From contig CAKSQZ010000017.1 in assembly GCA_934486895.1 (NCBI GenBank), forward strand, positions 1 to 31,579: DNA of 31,579 bases, read 5' to 3'. This DNA comes from an uncultured Eubacteriales bacterium. Its GTDB lineage: Bacteria > Bacillota > Clostridia > Oscillospirales > Acutalibacteraceae. This document shows positions 1-6,258 of this stretch, in pieces. Numbering within the stretch: position 1 is the first letter of the stretch; each line of letters starts with the position of its first letter. The position numbers and the translations under genes were made by a program. The notes under the pieces are model-generated. The model did not search any database, was not told the DNA's origin, and saw only the letters and a program-made list of their open reading frames with translations.

Positions 1-58
1 TTGCAAGCAAATAATACCACATATATGTTATTTTGTCAATTAAAATGTTCTAAATCAA

Positions 59-83
59 AAAACTTACGGTCACCGTAAGTTTT
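59..83. repeat. Palindromic repeat, copy 1 (parS-like candidate)
   Basis: Perfect inverted repeat with 12-bp arms around a single central base. Its core is ACTTACGGTCACCGTAAGT and it is flanked by A and T runs. The same core recurs at 652-670 (one mismatch), 1087-1105 and 2528-2546, and was seen nowhere else in the window. Here it lies just downstream of the membrane protein gene ending at 113. An A/T-flanked palindrome could also act as a terminator, but the conserved core and the copy inside parB favour a protein-binding site. Confidence 0.75.
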
Positions 84-112
84 CTTTCTTATTATCAGCA
101 ATCGGCGAAGTA

Positions 113-592
113 TTACTTTTTATTTTTAGTAGTGTGATTTTTTATAGCAATGCATATATTCTGTAAGACTTTATCGTATAAGTAACTCAACATATACCAC
201 AGACAAATAAGGTAAATACCCAGTAAGCTAATATATACAATATATGAATCTAACTTCAAAACAAAATACGTTAAAAGTATGTTTATAGGTGTAAGCAAGA
301 GCACAATCAATACGTAATGTAAAAGTGATGTCGAGTTGTCCACATGCATCTTTCTTTGAAAAATAACTCCTGCAACAATGAGATTAAAGATTACATTCAT
401 AAAACTCCCAACACTAGCGGTTTTATCTTCTGTACAGAAATAAAAAAGGCAGAATAATGTCGCTGCGACGACTACGGTTTTAACTGTTATTCGAATGATT
501 GATTGATTAAGATGTTTGTGACGAGATTTTGTCAACTCAACGATAAATATCAACACAAACATCACGATATATGTAACCACGGCTTTTTGCAT
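113..592 (-). CDS. Small integral membrane protein of unknown function
   Basis: I do not recognise this 159-residue protein. It has about four to five hydrophobic segments (roughly residues 4-19, 36-52, 62-78, 89-111 and 116-136) and a lysine-rich C-terminal tail (HTTKNKK), so it should sit in the cytoplasmic membrane. The start at 592 is supported by AGAGGAG ending about 9 bases upstream. It follows the SpoVG-family gene on the same strand after 61 bp, and palindrome copy 2 overlaps the end of that upstream gene. It belongs to the integrated element rather than the core chromosome. Possible roles for a small membrane protein in such an element include exclusion, immunity or conjugation accessory functions, but nothing in the sequence chooses between them. 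Confidence 0.7.
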   Translation of the reverse strand: MQKAVVTYIVMFVLIFIVELTKSRHKHLNQSIIRITVKTVVVAATLFCLFYFCTEDKTASVGSFMNVIFNLIVAGVIFQRKMHVDNSTSLLHYVLIVLLLTPINILLTYFVLKLDSYIVYISLLGIYLICLWYMLSYLYDKVLQNICIAIKNHTTKNKK

Positions 593-646
593 ATTCAGAT
601 ACTCCTCTTTTCCTTTGGTATTTTATTTTCAATGAAAAATCAAATC

Positions 647-675
647 AAAAAACTTATGGTGACCGTAAGTTTTTT
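647..675. repeat. Palindromic repeat, copy 2 (parS-like candidate)
   Basis: Core ACTTATGGTGACCGTAAGT with 14-bp arms carrying one mismatched pair (T657/G665). It overlaps the 3' end of the SpoVG-family gene and supplies its last codons and stop. The 5' flank AAATCAAAAAACTTA is shared with copy 1. Confidence 0.75.
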
Positions 676-929
676 CGTCTTTGATACTCCGCAAGAATGG
701 CAGCGTCCAGTTCCTGCTGTGCGTCTCGTGTGATTGGACACGCGATATACCGAACGCGTGATGGGTACGAGTGCTGACTGACAGGCCACTGTACATGAAG
801 TTCTCCGTTGCCTGCGGCGACGGTAATCCGCAGCTCATTAACAGCAAAACACCCGTCAACGATAATATCCGCAAGTGCCGCCACACCGGGGCGATCGACG
901 GGATATATGTTGATTTTCGTTAATTTCAT
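654..929 (-). CDS. spoVG: SpoVG-family protein
   Basis: This 91-residue protein matches the SpoVG family in length and layout. It has an N-terminal MKLTKINIYPVD strand, a central VDGCFAVNELRI segment (compare LDHEFVVHDIRV in SpoVG), a P-x-x region, then IACPITRDAQQELDAAILAEYQR, which corresponds to IAHPINSNTRGKIQDAVLAEY. SpoVG proteins are small nucleic-acid-binding regulators, first known from sporulation septation in Bacillus. The ATG at 929 overlaps the parB stop as ATGA, so translation is probably coupled to parB. The C-terminal codons KNLRSP and the stop are written by palindrome copy 2. Presence in a mobile element beside parAB suggests an element-borne regulator; its target is unknown. 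Confidence 0.85.
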   Translation of the reverse strand: MKLTKINIYPVDRPGVAALADIIVDGCFAVNELRITVAAGNGELHVQWPVSQHSYPSRVRYIACPITRDAQQELDAAILAEYQRRKNLRSP

Positions 930-1741
930 CGGACTTGTCCTTTCAATACTTGCTCTAAATTATCAATAACCTCGGCAGCTTGTTGAATATAACCATACGC
1001 TTCAGCGCGGTCACCGAAAATACATTTTAGTTTGTTCATCCTCATTTGTAATTCGCAAATAATTTTTTCGGCTTCATCATCTGAAAACTTACGGTCACCG
1101 TAAGTTTTTTCTTTTTTGGGGTTGTCGATGCTCGCTTTTTTACGGCGAACATTTTCAACTGCCCGATCGATGTTTGTTATTTCTTTTCTCTCGTCCGGGG
1201 TTATGTTTTCGCATATTTGTTTATAAGCAGAAACCTGGCGTTCCGAAACTTGCAGGATCTGCGCAATACCGCGACCGATACCGCCCTTGTACTTGCCAGC
1301 TTGCTTTAGATTTTGAAGGGCAGTGCTGAGCTGTTCGTATAGCTCAAGGCGGTCAGACACTGTGTATTCACGAACCTGCATATTTGCGATCACGGTTATC
1401 ATTGCTGCCATATCATCAGACAAATTGTGATAAACATTGCAAGGGACTGATGTCCAGCTTAAGTGTTCCGTGATAGCGCGATACCGCCGTTCACCTGACA
1501 GCAGCATATATCGACCGGAAGATGTTTTGTTGACTGTCAATGGATGAATCAGACCGCCTGTTGCAATGCTATCGGCAAGATCTTTAATTTGTTCGGATGT
1601 GTCATTCTTTGCGGCTGTATTTTTCGGATTGAAAAATATTTCGCCGACAGGTATCGTCATAACCTCGCCGACAACATCCATTTCGGCTGCTGCCGATGCG
1701 ACATTATCAAGTGCAGCAGAGATATTATCAATATTAATCAT
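926..1741 (-). CDS. parB: ParB-family partition protein
   Basis: A 271-residue ParB/Spo0J-type DNA-binding CTPase of a partition system. The N-terminal ParB/sulfiredoxin-fold domain (about residues 28-125) shows PVGEIFFNP, LADSIATGGLIHPLTV, the nucleotide-binding SGERRYRA motif and the second box IANMQVRE. A helix-turn-helix region follows (GIGRGIAQILQVSERQVSAYKQI, about 153-175), then a charged linker and a C-terminal helical dimerisation region. ParB loads at parS and works with ParA to segregate replicons. Its start overlaps the parA stop (ATGA). Residues 212-219 (KTYGDRKF) are encoded exactly by palindrome copy 3, so the gene carries a candidate binding site in its own coding frame. In Bacillus subtilis a parS site likewise lies inside spo0J. 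Confidence 0.93.
   Translation of the reverse strand: MINIDNISAALDNVASAAAEMDVVGEVMTIPVGEIFFNPKNTAAKNDTSEQIKDLADSIATGGLIHPLTVNKTSSGRYMLLSGERRYRAITEHLSWTSVPCNVYHNLSDDMAAMITVIANMQVREYTVSDRLELYEQLSTALQNLKQAGKYKGGIGRGIAQILQVSERQVSAYKQICENITPDERKEITNIDRAVENVRRKKASIDNPKKEKTYGDRKFSDDEAEKIICELQMRMNKLKCIFGDRAEAYGYIQQAAEVIDNLEQVLKGQVR
1084..1108. repeat. Palindromic repeat, copy 3, inside parB
   Basis: Perfect 12-bp arms around one base, core ACTTACGGTCACCGTAAGT. It is read in frame on the minus strand as KTYGDRKF (ParB residues 212-219), in the linker between the HTH region and the C-terminal helices, where the protein could tolerate an imposed sequence. Confidence 0.8.
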
Positions 1742-2499
1742 TTTATTACCTCCAAAAGTTCGTCAACGAATGCTGCATAGTCTTTTGCGCCGTTACAGGC
1801 GGGTTTGTACTCGCTGATCGGTTTGTGTGCATTGATTGCTTCCGAAAGTGTTGTGTTTTTGCGGATCGTCTGCCGAAAACACGGAAATATTTTCTGATTC
1901 TGAAGCGCAGCTTTGTATGCTTTTTTGTTTGCGGTTGCCTCATCAAGTGTTAGAAGAACTCCGGCAACTTTCAGCGACGGATTTGACCGCTTGCAGGCGG
2001 CTATCTGTTTTGTGATGCAAATCAGACCTTGTATTGCGTAGTCATCAGGGATAGTGGGCAGTATCAGGTAATCGGCTGCCGTCATTGCATTTGTTTTAAT
2101 TCGCATTCCGGCGGGCGGACAATCGAAAATTATGAAATCATAATCTGATTTTATTTTATCGAGGCTGTCAAGTAAAACAAACTCCGAGCCGCAGGGTAGG
2201 GAAGTCAAATAATTTTCGGCATCGGCAAGCCGATGAGCCGACGGCAATAAATCAAGATTCTTGGTCGGGGTGCGGCGAATAATATTTTTTGGATCTTCGC
2301 CTTTTAAAAGTTCAAGTGTTGACGGGTGGTCATCGTCATACAAAGAAAAGTAACCTGTTGCATATGATTGCGGATCAAGATCAACCAGCAGTATTTTAAA
2401 ACCCTTTGCCGCAAGGATCGCCGCTGTGTTGACTGCGGTGGTCGTTTTACCAACGCCGCCTTTTTCGTACATTACTGATAAGATTTTTGTGTTTTTCAT
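1738..2499 (-). CDS. parA: ParA-family partition ATPase
   Basis: A 253-residue Walker-type ParA/Soj ATPase. It opens with MKNTKILSVMYEKGGVGKTT, the deviant Walker A box (KGGVGKTT). LLVDLDPQSYATGYF is the A'/Walker B-like segment, and FIIFDCPPAG is the Walker B box. Such proteins bind DNA non-specifically as ATP dimers and move ParB-parS complexes. I chose ATG 2499 rather than TTG 2526 because AAAGGAGC lies 8 bases before it, and the longer frame would translate that ribosome site. It is the first gene of a leftward run parA-parB-spoVG joined by 4-bp overlaps. Palindrome copy 4 lies 25-51 bp upstream of the start, well placed for autoregulation. Confidence 0.93.
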   Translation of the reverse strand: MKNTKILSVMYEKGGVGKTTTAVNTAAILAAKGFKILLVDLDPQSYATGYFSLYDDDHPSTLELLKGEDPKNIIRRTPTKNLDLLPSAHRLADAENYLTSLPCGSEFVLLDSLDKIKSDYDFIIFDCPPAGMRIKTNAMTAADYLILPTIPDDYAIQGLICITKQIAACKRSNPSLKVAGVLLTLDEATANKKAYKAALQNQKIFPCFRQTIRKNTTLSEAINAHKPISEYKPACNGAKDYAAFVDELLEVIK

Positions 2500-2523
2500 G
2501 GATTTAGCTCCTTTTGATTTATT

Positions 2524-2550
2524 CAAAACTTACGGTGACCGTAAGTTTTG
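2524..2550. repeat. Palindromic repeat, copy 4, upstream of parA
   Basis: 13-bp perfect arms around one base, core ACTTACGGTGACCGTAAGT. It lies directly upstream of the parA ribosome site, in the gap between divergent parA and int. As an operator it could repress the par operon; as a parS site it would complete a cluster with copies 1-3. Confidence 0.8.
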
Positions 2551-2559
2551 TTATATAAA

Positions 2560-2587
2560 AAACAGACTTGAAAATACAAGTCTGTTT
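2560..2587. other. Inverted repeat between parA and int
   Basis: AAACAGACTTG and CAAGTCTGTTT form 11-bp perfect arms around AAAATA, followed on the plus strand by a T-rich stretch. It could terminate stray rightward transcription or be an operator for parA or int. It sits just upstream of the int -10 box. Confidence 0.55.
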
Positions 2588-2601
2588 AATTTTCGTTTTT
2601 A

Positions 2602-2610
2602 TGTTATAAT
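2602..2610 (+). promoter_or_regulatory. Extended -10 promoter of the integrase gene
   Basis: TG-T-TATAAT is a perfect extended -10 about 40 bp before the int start. No good -35 is present (CTGTTT at the expected place falls in the inverted-repeat arm), which suggests a weak or regulated promoter. Confidence 0.5.
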
Positions 2611-2650
2611 TTGTTTTGTGCGTATTTTAATTTAAGAAAGGAAGTATAAG

Positions 2651-3634
2651 ATGAAATTTGAAAATGTTGCAGAGGAATGGTTCGAGATCAAAATGTTAGG
2701 TAAATCGTTTGACTACAAACGATCGGTTCAAAATGCTATTGATCGAACGAACGATAAGATCGGAAATCTCGGAATTGCCAGCATAAAGCCAAAAGATGTT
2801 GATAAAATCATCAACAGTTTGGCGGAACGAAACAAAACAACTGGTTTGCCGGCTGGTAAAGAAACAATCAAGCGAACGATACAAGTTATTAGAGCTATTT
2901 TCGATTTTGCGAATGAAAACGAATATTGTAATAACAATCCCGCCAAAAATAAAAAAGCGCCAAGATATGCGCCGACAAAAAAGAGGAGAGCATTAACAGA
3001 TGAAGAAAAAAATCTAATAATATCTACAAAACACAGGGCGCAGCTTCCTGCGATGATAATGATGTTCGCCGGACTTCGACGAGGCGAAGTCATTGCGCTG
3101 AAATGGTCGGATATAGATTTTGAAAATTCATCAATATCTGTTGATAAAACAGCGACAAAAATCGAGACAAATAAATTTTTCATAAAATGTGCGACAAAAA
3201 ACGGAAAAACAAGAAGGGTGTTTATGCCGGCGGTGTTGCGTGATTATTTGATAGAACAAAAAAGACAAGCAACATCTGTGATTATGACAACGGATGCAGG
3301 CGGACATATGCACACGCCGACAACTTGGCGGCAAATGTGGAAAAGTTATCAAAATGAGATGAATTATCAATGCTGCAAAGAACATAGAAGTAAATTCGAT
3401 CCAAACGGTACTCCGCGCGTTTTAGATAACATCACACCGCATATGCTCAGGCATACATGCGCAACCATGCTATGGTCAGCTGGCGTGGATGTTAAAACTG
3501 CTGCTCGACAGCTCGGACACAGTGACACAAAAACAACGATCGAAATATACACACATTTAGAATCCGAAAAAGAGATGATGTCTATTGATGGATTAGATGT
3601 GTATTTATCCAAAAAATTCAGTCAAAGATGTTAA
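2651..3634 (+). CDS. int: Tyrosine recombinase (phage-type integrase)
   Basis: A 327-residue site-specific recombinase that would insert and excise the element at its att site. A SAM-like core-binding domain (about residues 1-100) precedes the catalytic domain. The catalytic set is visible: Arg143 in MMFAGLRRGEVIAL, His264 and Arg267 in HMLRHTCA, His290 in QLGHSDTKTT, and nucleophile Tyr300 in IEIYTHL. The start ATG is preceded by AAAGGAAG. The N-terminus is shorter than in integrases with an arm-binding (AP2-like) domain, so arm-site binding may be reduced or absent. The gene ends 9 bp before a tRNA-Thr 3' half, the normal place for an integrase relative to its attachment site. Confidence 0.95.
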   Translation: MKFENVAEEWFEIKMLGKSFDYKRSVQNAIDRTNDKIGNLGIASIKPKDVDKIINSLAERNKTTGLPAGKETIKRTIQVIRAIFDFANENEYCNNNPAKNKKAPRYAPTKKRRALTDEEKNLIISTKHRAQLPAMIMMFAGLRRGEVIALKWSDIDFENSSISVDKTATKIETNKFFIKCATKNGKTRRVFMPAVLRDYLIEQKRQATSVIMTTDAGGHMHTPTTWRQMWKSYQNEMNYQCCKEHRSKFDPNGTPRVLDNITPHMLRHTCATMLWSAGVDVKTAARQLGHSDTKTTIEIYTHLESEKEMMSIDGLDVYLSKKFSQRC

Positions 3635-3643
3635 TTTAATTTT

Positions 3644-3688
3644 TTGGTAAGGACGAGGTCACCGGTTCGAATCCGGTTAGCAGCTCCA
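3644..3688 (+). other. 3' half of tRNA-Thr(GGU): probable attachment site
   Basis: The sequence starts at an anticodon loop TTGGTAA (anticodon GGT). It continues with GGACG (3' anticodon stem), a variable loop, the T arm ACCGG-TTCGAAT-CCGGT, the acceptor strand TAGCAGC, discriminator T and an encoded CCA. The 36 bases upstream (end of int) contain no acceptor, D arm or 5' anticodon stem, so this is half a tRNA gene. Tyrosine integrases often cross over in the anticodon loop and leave the 3' half at one end. The rebuilt full tRNA should lie at the other end of the element, left of position 1. Confidence 0.85.
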
Positions 3689-3706
3689 GATAGTCTCGCC
3701 AGAGGC

Positions 3707-3747
3707 AAAACACCGTCGAATTTAGTCGAACGGTGTTTTATTTTTTT
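3707..3747 (+). terminator. Rho-independent terminator after the tRNA-Thr half
   Basis: AAAACACCGT (3707-3716) pairs with ACGGTGTTTT (3730-3739) and is followed by a T tract. It is probably the original terminator of the tRNA-Thr gene, now separated from its promoter by the inserted element. Confidence 0.8.
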
Positions 3748-3820
3748 CATAATTTTCATTTAACCCCAAAATTTATGTGAATTTAAACAAAATTTTAATC
3801 GATTATTTGTGCAATAATTC

Positions 3821-3849
3821 TTGACACAAAACGTCGAATATGATATATT
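3821..3849 (+). promoter_or_regulatory. Strong sigma-A-type promoter of the TasA-like operon
   Basis: TTGACA, a 17-bp spacer, then TATATT, with predicted transcription start near 3856. It leaves a leader of about 165 nt before the first gene. CGTCGAA lies in the spacer at 3832-3838, one base from the Spo0A-box core TGTCGAA. Confidence 0.8.
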
Positions 3850-3884
3850 TAAATTAAACAAAACAATATTATTTGAAATATGCT

Positions 3885-3941
3885 TCAGCAAAACACCGAA
3901 TCATAGGCTCGAATTTTAAGATTGGGTTTTGCTGATTTTTT
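3885..3941 (+). terminator. Leader terminator-like hairpin (possible attenuator)
   Basis: TCAGCAAAACACCGAATC (3885-3902) folds with GATTGGGTTTTGCTGA (3920-3935) and is followed by TTTTTT. It lies between the promoter and the first gene of the operon, so readthrough may be controlled. I recognise no known riboswitch class here. Confidence 0.65.
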
Positions 3942-4022
3942 GATATAAGGGCTTTTGAGGCACCGATCACGCGTAACATACATAGTATATAAAGCGTTTT
4001 TGTCGAAAGGAAGGGAAGAAAG

Positions 4023-4862
4023 ATGCAGAATAAAAGCAATAAAAAAACGGTCAAAATTCTGATAGTCATTTTGTCCGTTCTTTTGTCGCTGAGCGTTGTT
4101 GCTCTCGCGGGCACGGTTATTTATAATAAGATAAACAAATCCGAATCGACATCGGCTGTCGTGCCCGATAATCTTATCACCCCCGAAAAGGATATATCGG
4201 CGGACTCTTCCGGGATAGGCACAACAGCGCAGTCTGCTCAGGAACAAAGCACAGACGGCGATAGGGCATCTGCCGAAACAGCGCAGGAACCGACAACCAT
4301 GACAACAAAGCCTACGGAAGATAGGCAGGCGGCTTTGATCTCGCTTTATGATAAACAGCCGCAGGACAATCATCCGTTTAAAGTCGGCAATATGTTCCCG
4401 GGCGACAGCGAGACAAAGTATTTCCGAGTCAGCGTTTCGTATAAAAAAACAGTCACCGTGCATTATCATGCAGATGTAAGAGCGGGCTATGAAAAGCTCG
4501 CTGAGGTGCTCAAGTCCAAAGTGACTTTGCTCACAACGGGTGAGGTGCTGTATGACGGTCTGATGAGAGACATGCCGAAGAGCATCACTCATAAGCTCAA
4601 TTCGGCGGCCGGCACAACAGACAAGCTCTGTTATAAAGTGACGGTGTATCTCGATACAAGCGTCGGCAACGAATATCAGAACAAAGATCTTATTGCCGAT
4701 TTCCGCTGGTGGGTCGAGGAAACGGACAATCTCGAACCGCCGCCGTTTACAGGCGTTTCATCCGGCATAGTCATCTTCGCAGTTTTGGCGGCAGTATCCG
4801 CAGCGGTGCTTATAATATTGATCATTGTCCGCCGCCGTAAGGAGGATGATAAAGATGAATAG
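4023..4862 (+). CDS. Membrane-anchored TasA-like protein, first gene of the matrix operon
   Basis: A 279-residue protein with an N-terminal membrane segment (about residues 11-33). A low-complexity Ser/Thr/Glu/Gln-rich linker follows (about 40-100). A folded domain (about 118-240) ends in TSVGNEYQNKD, the GNE motif shared with the other secreted proteins of this operon. A C-terminal membrane span (about 246-268) and the tail RRRKEDDKDE complete it. It is probably displayed on the cell surface and anchored at both or one end. No LPXTG sorting signal is present. It could serve as an anchor or assembly factor for fibres made by the downstream TasA-like proteins, by analogy with TapA of Bacillus, but this is inference. 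GGAAGGG precedes the ATG. The end overlaps the next gene by 8 bp. Confidence 0.75.
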   Translation: MQNKSNKKTVKILIVILSVLLSLSVVALAGTVIYNKINKSESTSAVVPDNLITPEKDISADSSGIGTTAQSAQEQSTDGDRASAETAQEPTTMTTKPTEDRQAALISLYDKQPQDNHPFKVGNMFPGDSETKYFRVSVSYKKTVTVHYHADVRAGYEKLAEVLKSKVTLLTTGEVLYDGLMRDMPKSITHKLNSAAGTTDKLCYKVTVYLDTSVGNEYQNKDLIADFRWWVEETDNLEPPPFTGVSSGIVIFAVLAAVSAAVLIILIIVRRRKEDDKDE

Positions 4863-5400
4863 ATCCAAAACCGAAAAGCGGCTAACAGGCGGTGTTATCG
4901 CGGTGATCGTGCTTTCGATATGCCTTGCAATAACGACATTTGCGTTGCTTTGGTCAACGGTTTCCGTTGAAAACAACCTGTTTCACACAGGCTCTGTCAA
5001 GATAAACTTAAACGACGGCAAGCCGGTAATTCGCGAGCATGAGTTTCTTTTTGAGCCGGGAATGACAGTCAGGAAAAACTTTTTCATCGAAAACGAAAGC
5101 ACATGGGATGTCTATTATAAGATCTACTTTGACAATGTCGAGGGCGGTCTTTCGGATGTTCTGAACATAACCGTGAAGGACGGCGAGCGCGTTTTGTACA
5201 ACGGAACAGCCGCCGAGCTCACAAAGAAGGCGGTCTCCGCGGCTGATGATATACTCAAGATCGGCGAGCGCAGGGAACTTTCGGTGTATTTCCATTATCC
5301 CGAATCCGCAGGCAACGAAACACAAAAGCGCGATCTGACATTCAGTATGTGCGCCGATGCCACGCAGACAAAGAATAACCCAAACCGTTTGTTCAACTGA
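4855..5400 (+). CDS. TasA/camelysin-like secreted protein
   Basis: A 181-residue protein with an N-terminal hydrophobic helix (about residues 12-33, ending FALLWSTVSVENN). The segment LFEPGMTVRKNFFIENES resembles the PG...N pattern of TasA-fold proteins, and PESAGNETQKRDL near the C-terminus carries the GNE motif of its neighbours. ATG 4855 is chosen because AAGGAGG ends 9 bases before it; this ribosome site lies inside the end of the preceding gene, so translation is probably coupled. It lacks the clear AWFTDT signature of the three large proteins downstream and may remain membrane-tethered. It is likely a minor matrix or nucleator component; this role is inferred from operon position only. 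Confidence 0.75.
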   Translation: MNRSKTEKRLTGGVIAVIVLSICLAITTFALLWSTVSVENNLFHTGSVKINLNDGKPVIREHEFLFEPGMTVRKNFFIENESTWDVYYKIYFDNVEGGLSDVLNITVKDGERVLYNGTAAELTKKAVSAADDILKIGERRELSVYFHYPESAGNETQKRDLTFSMCADATQTKNNPNRLFN

Positions 5401-5446
5401 TCTTAAAAAATTGTAAATCAATCGAATCCTTAAGGAGTTTTAGTTA

Positions 5447-6178
5447 ATGAAAGTGCTGAAAATACTCAGAAATATAGTGGTCTGGCTCGTGGTTGCGTTC
5501 GCAGTACTGATGATGGTGTTCACAATAGTGTCAGCCGCAACGTTCGACCGAAGCGATCGCAGTCTGTTCGGCTATAAGGCGTTTATCGTTTTGTCGGATT
5601 CAATGAGTAAGACGGATTTTGACGCGGGCGATCTTGTCCTTATCAAAGATGTCGAGCCGTCAACGCTCAAGGAGGGCGACATTATTTCCTACACCTCTCA
5701 GAACACCTCGAACTACGGCGAAACCGTAACGCATAAGATCCGTAAATTAACTAAAGACGCCGCCGGCAACCCCGGTTTCATCACCTACGGCACAACCACC
5801 GATACCGATGATGAAACGATCGTCACCTATCCCTATGTGCTCGGCAAATATTCAACGCATATCCCTAAAGTCGGCACTTTCTTTCAGTTTTTAAAAACTA
5901 CTCCGGGCTACATAATCTGCATATTTGTCCCGTTCTTGCTTCTTATCATCGTCGAGGGCATCCGCTGTATCCGTCTGTTCCGCAAGTATAAATCCGAGCA
6001 GAACGAACAGCTCAAGGCCGAGCGCGATAAGATAGAAGCCGACAAAGCGGAAACTCAGAGGATGATGCAGGAGCTGCTCGAGATGAAGGCAAAGCTCGGG
6101 CTTGACGAGTCCGCAGAAAATGCGACCGCCGACACTGAGCAGTCAGTACCCGCCGAAAGCGGCGATAAAGCCGAGTAA
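5447..6178 (+). CDS. sipW: SipW-type (ER/archaeal-type) signal peptidase I
   Basis: A 243-residue membrane protease. Membrane spans lie at about 9-31 and 154-174. The catalytic Ser52 is in VLSDSMSK and His96 in TVTHKIRK. These form the Ser-His dyad of the ER-type signal peptidases, in place of the Ser-Lys dyad of ordinary bacterial SPase I. In Bacillus, SipW processes the matrix protein TasA and TapA, and its gene is clustered with theirs. Here it is the third gene of the operon and precedes three proteins with SipW-type signal peptides, so those are its likely substrates. Beyond the second span there is an unusual cytoplasmic coiled-coil and acidic tail (about 180-243). TAAGGAG precedes the ATG. 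Confidence 0.92.
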   Translation: MKVLKILRNIVVWLVVAFAVLMMVFTIVSAATFDRSDRSLFGYKAFIVLSDSMSKTDFDAGDLVLIKDVEPSTLKEGDIISYTSQNTSNYGETVTHKIRKLTKDAAGNPGFITYGTTTDTDDETIVTYPYVLGKYSTHIPKVGTFFQFLKTTPGYIICIFVPFLLLIIVEGIRCIRLFRKYKSEQNEQLKAERDKIEADKAETQRMMQELLEMKAKLGLDESAENATADTEQSVPAESGDKAE

Positions 6179-6199
6179 TCGGCACAAAAGGAATGTGAT

Positions 6200-6250
6200 C
6201 GCGGAAAATCCGTGTTTGCATATTACCATTGAAAATATTAAAAAAGGAGG
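6200..6250 (+). repeat. Conserved gene leader, copy 1
   Basis: CGCGGAAAATCCGTG followed by TTTGCATATT, CCATTGAAAATATTAA and the AAAGGAGGG ribosome site. Nearly the same block precedes the next two large secreted-protein genes (7523-7573 and 8956-9006). The CGGA/TCCG pair can form a small hairpin. Confidence 0.75.
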
Positions 6251-6258
6251 GAAAAACA

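Noticed and set aside
2500..2526. Longer ParA starting at TTG 2526
   Set aside because: The extra codons translate the AAAGGAGC ribosome site of the ATG at 2499.
3608..3688. A complete tRNA-Thr gene
   Set aside because: No D arm, acceptor 5' strand or 5' anticodon stem is found upstream of the anticodon loop; those bases are the end of int.
4758..4862. LPXTG-type wall anchor at the C-terminus of the first operon protein
   Set aside because: A hydrophobic span and basic tail are present but no LPXTG-like motif precedes them.
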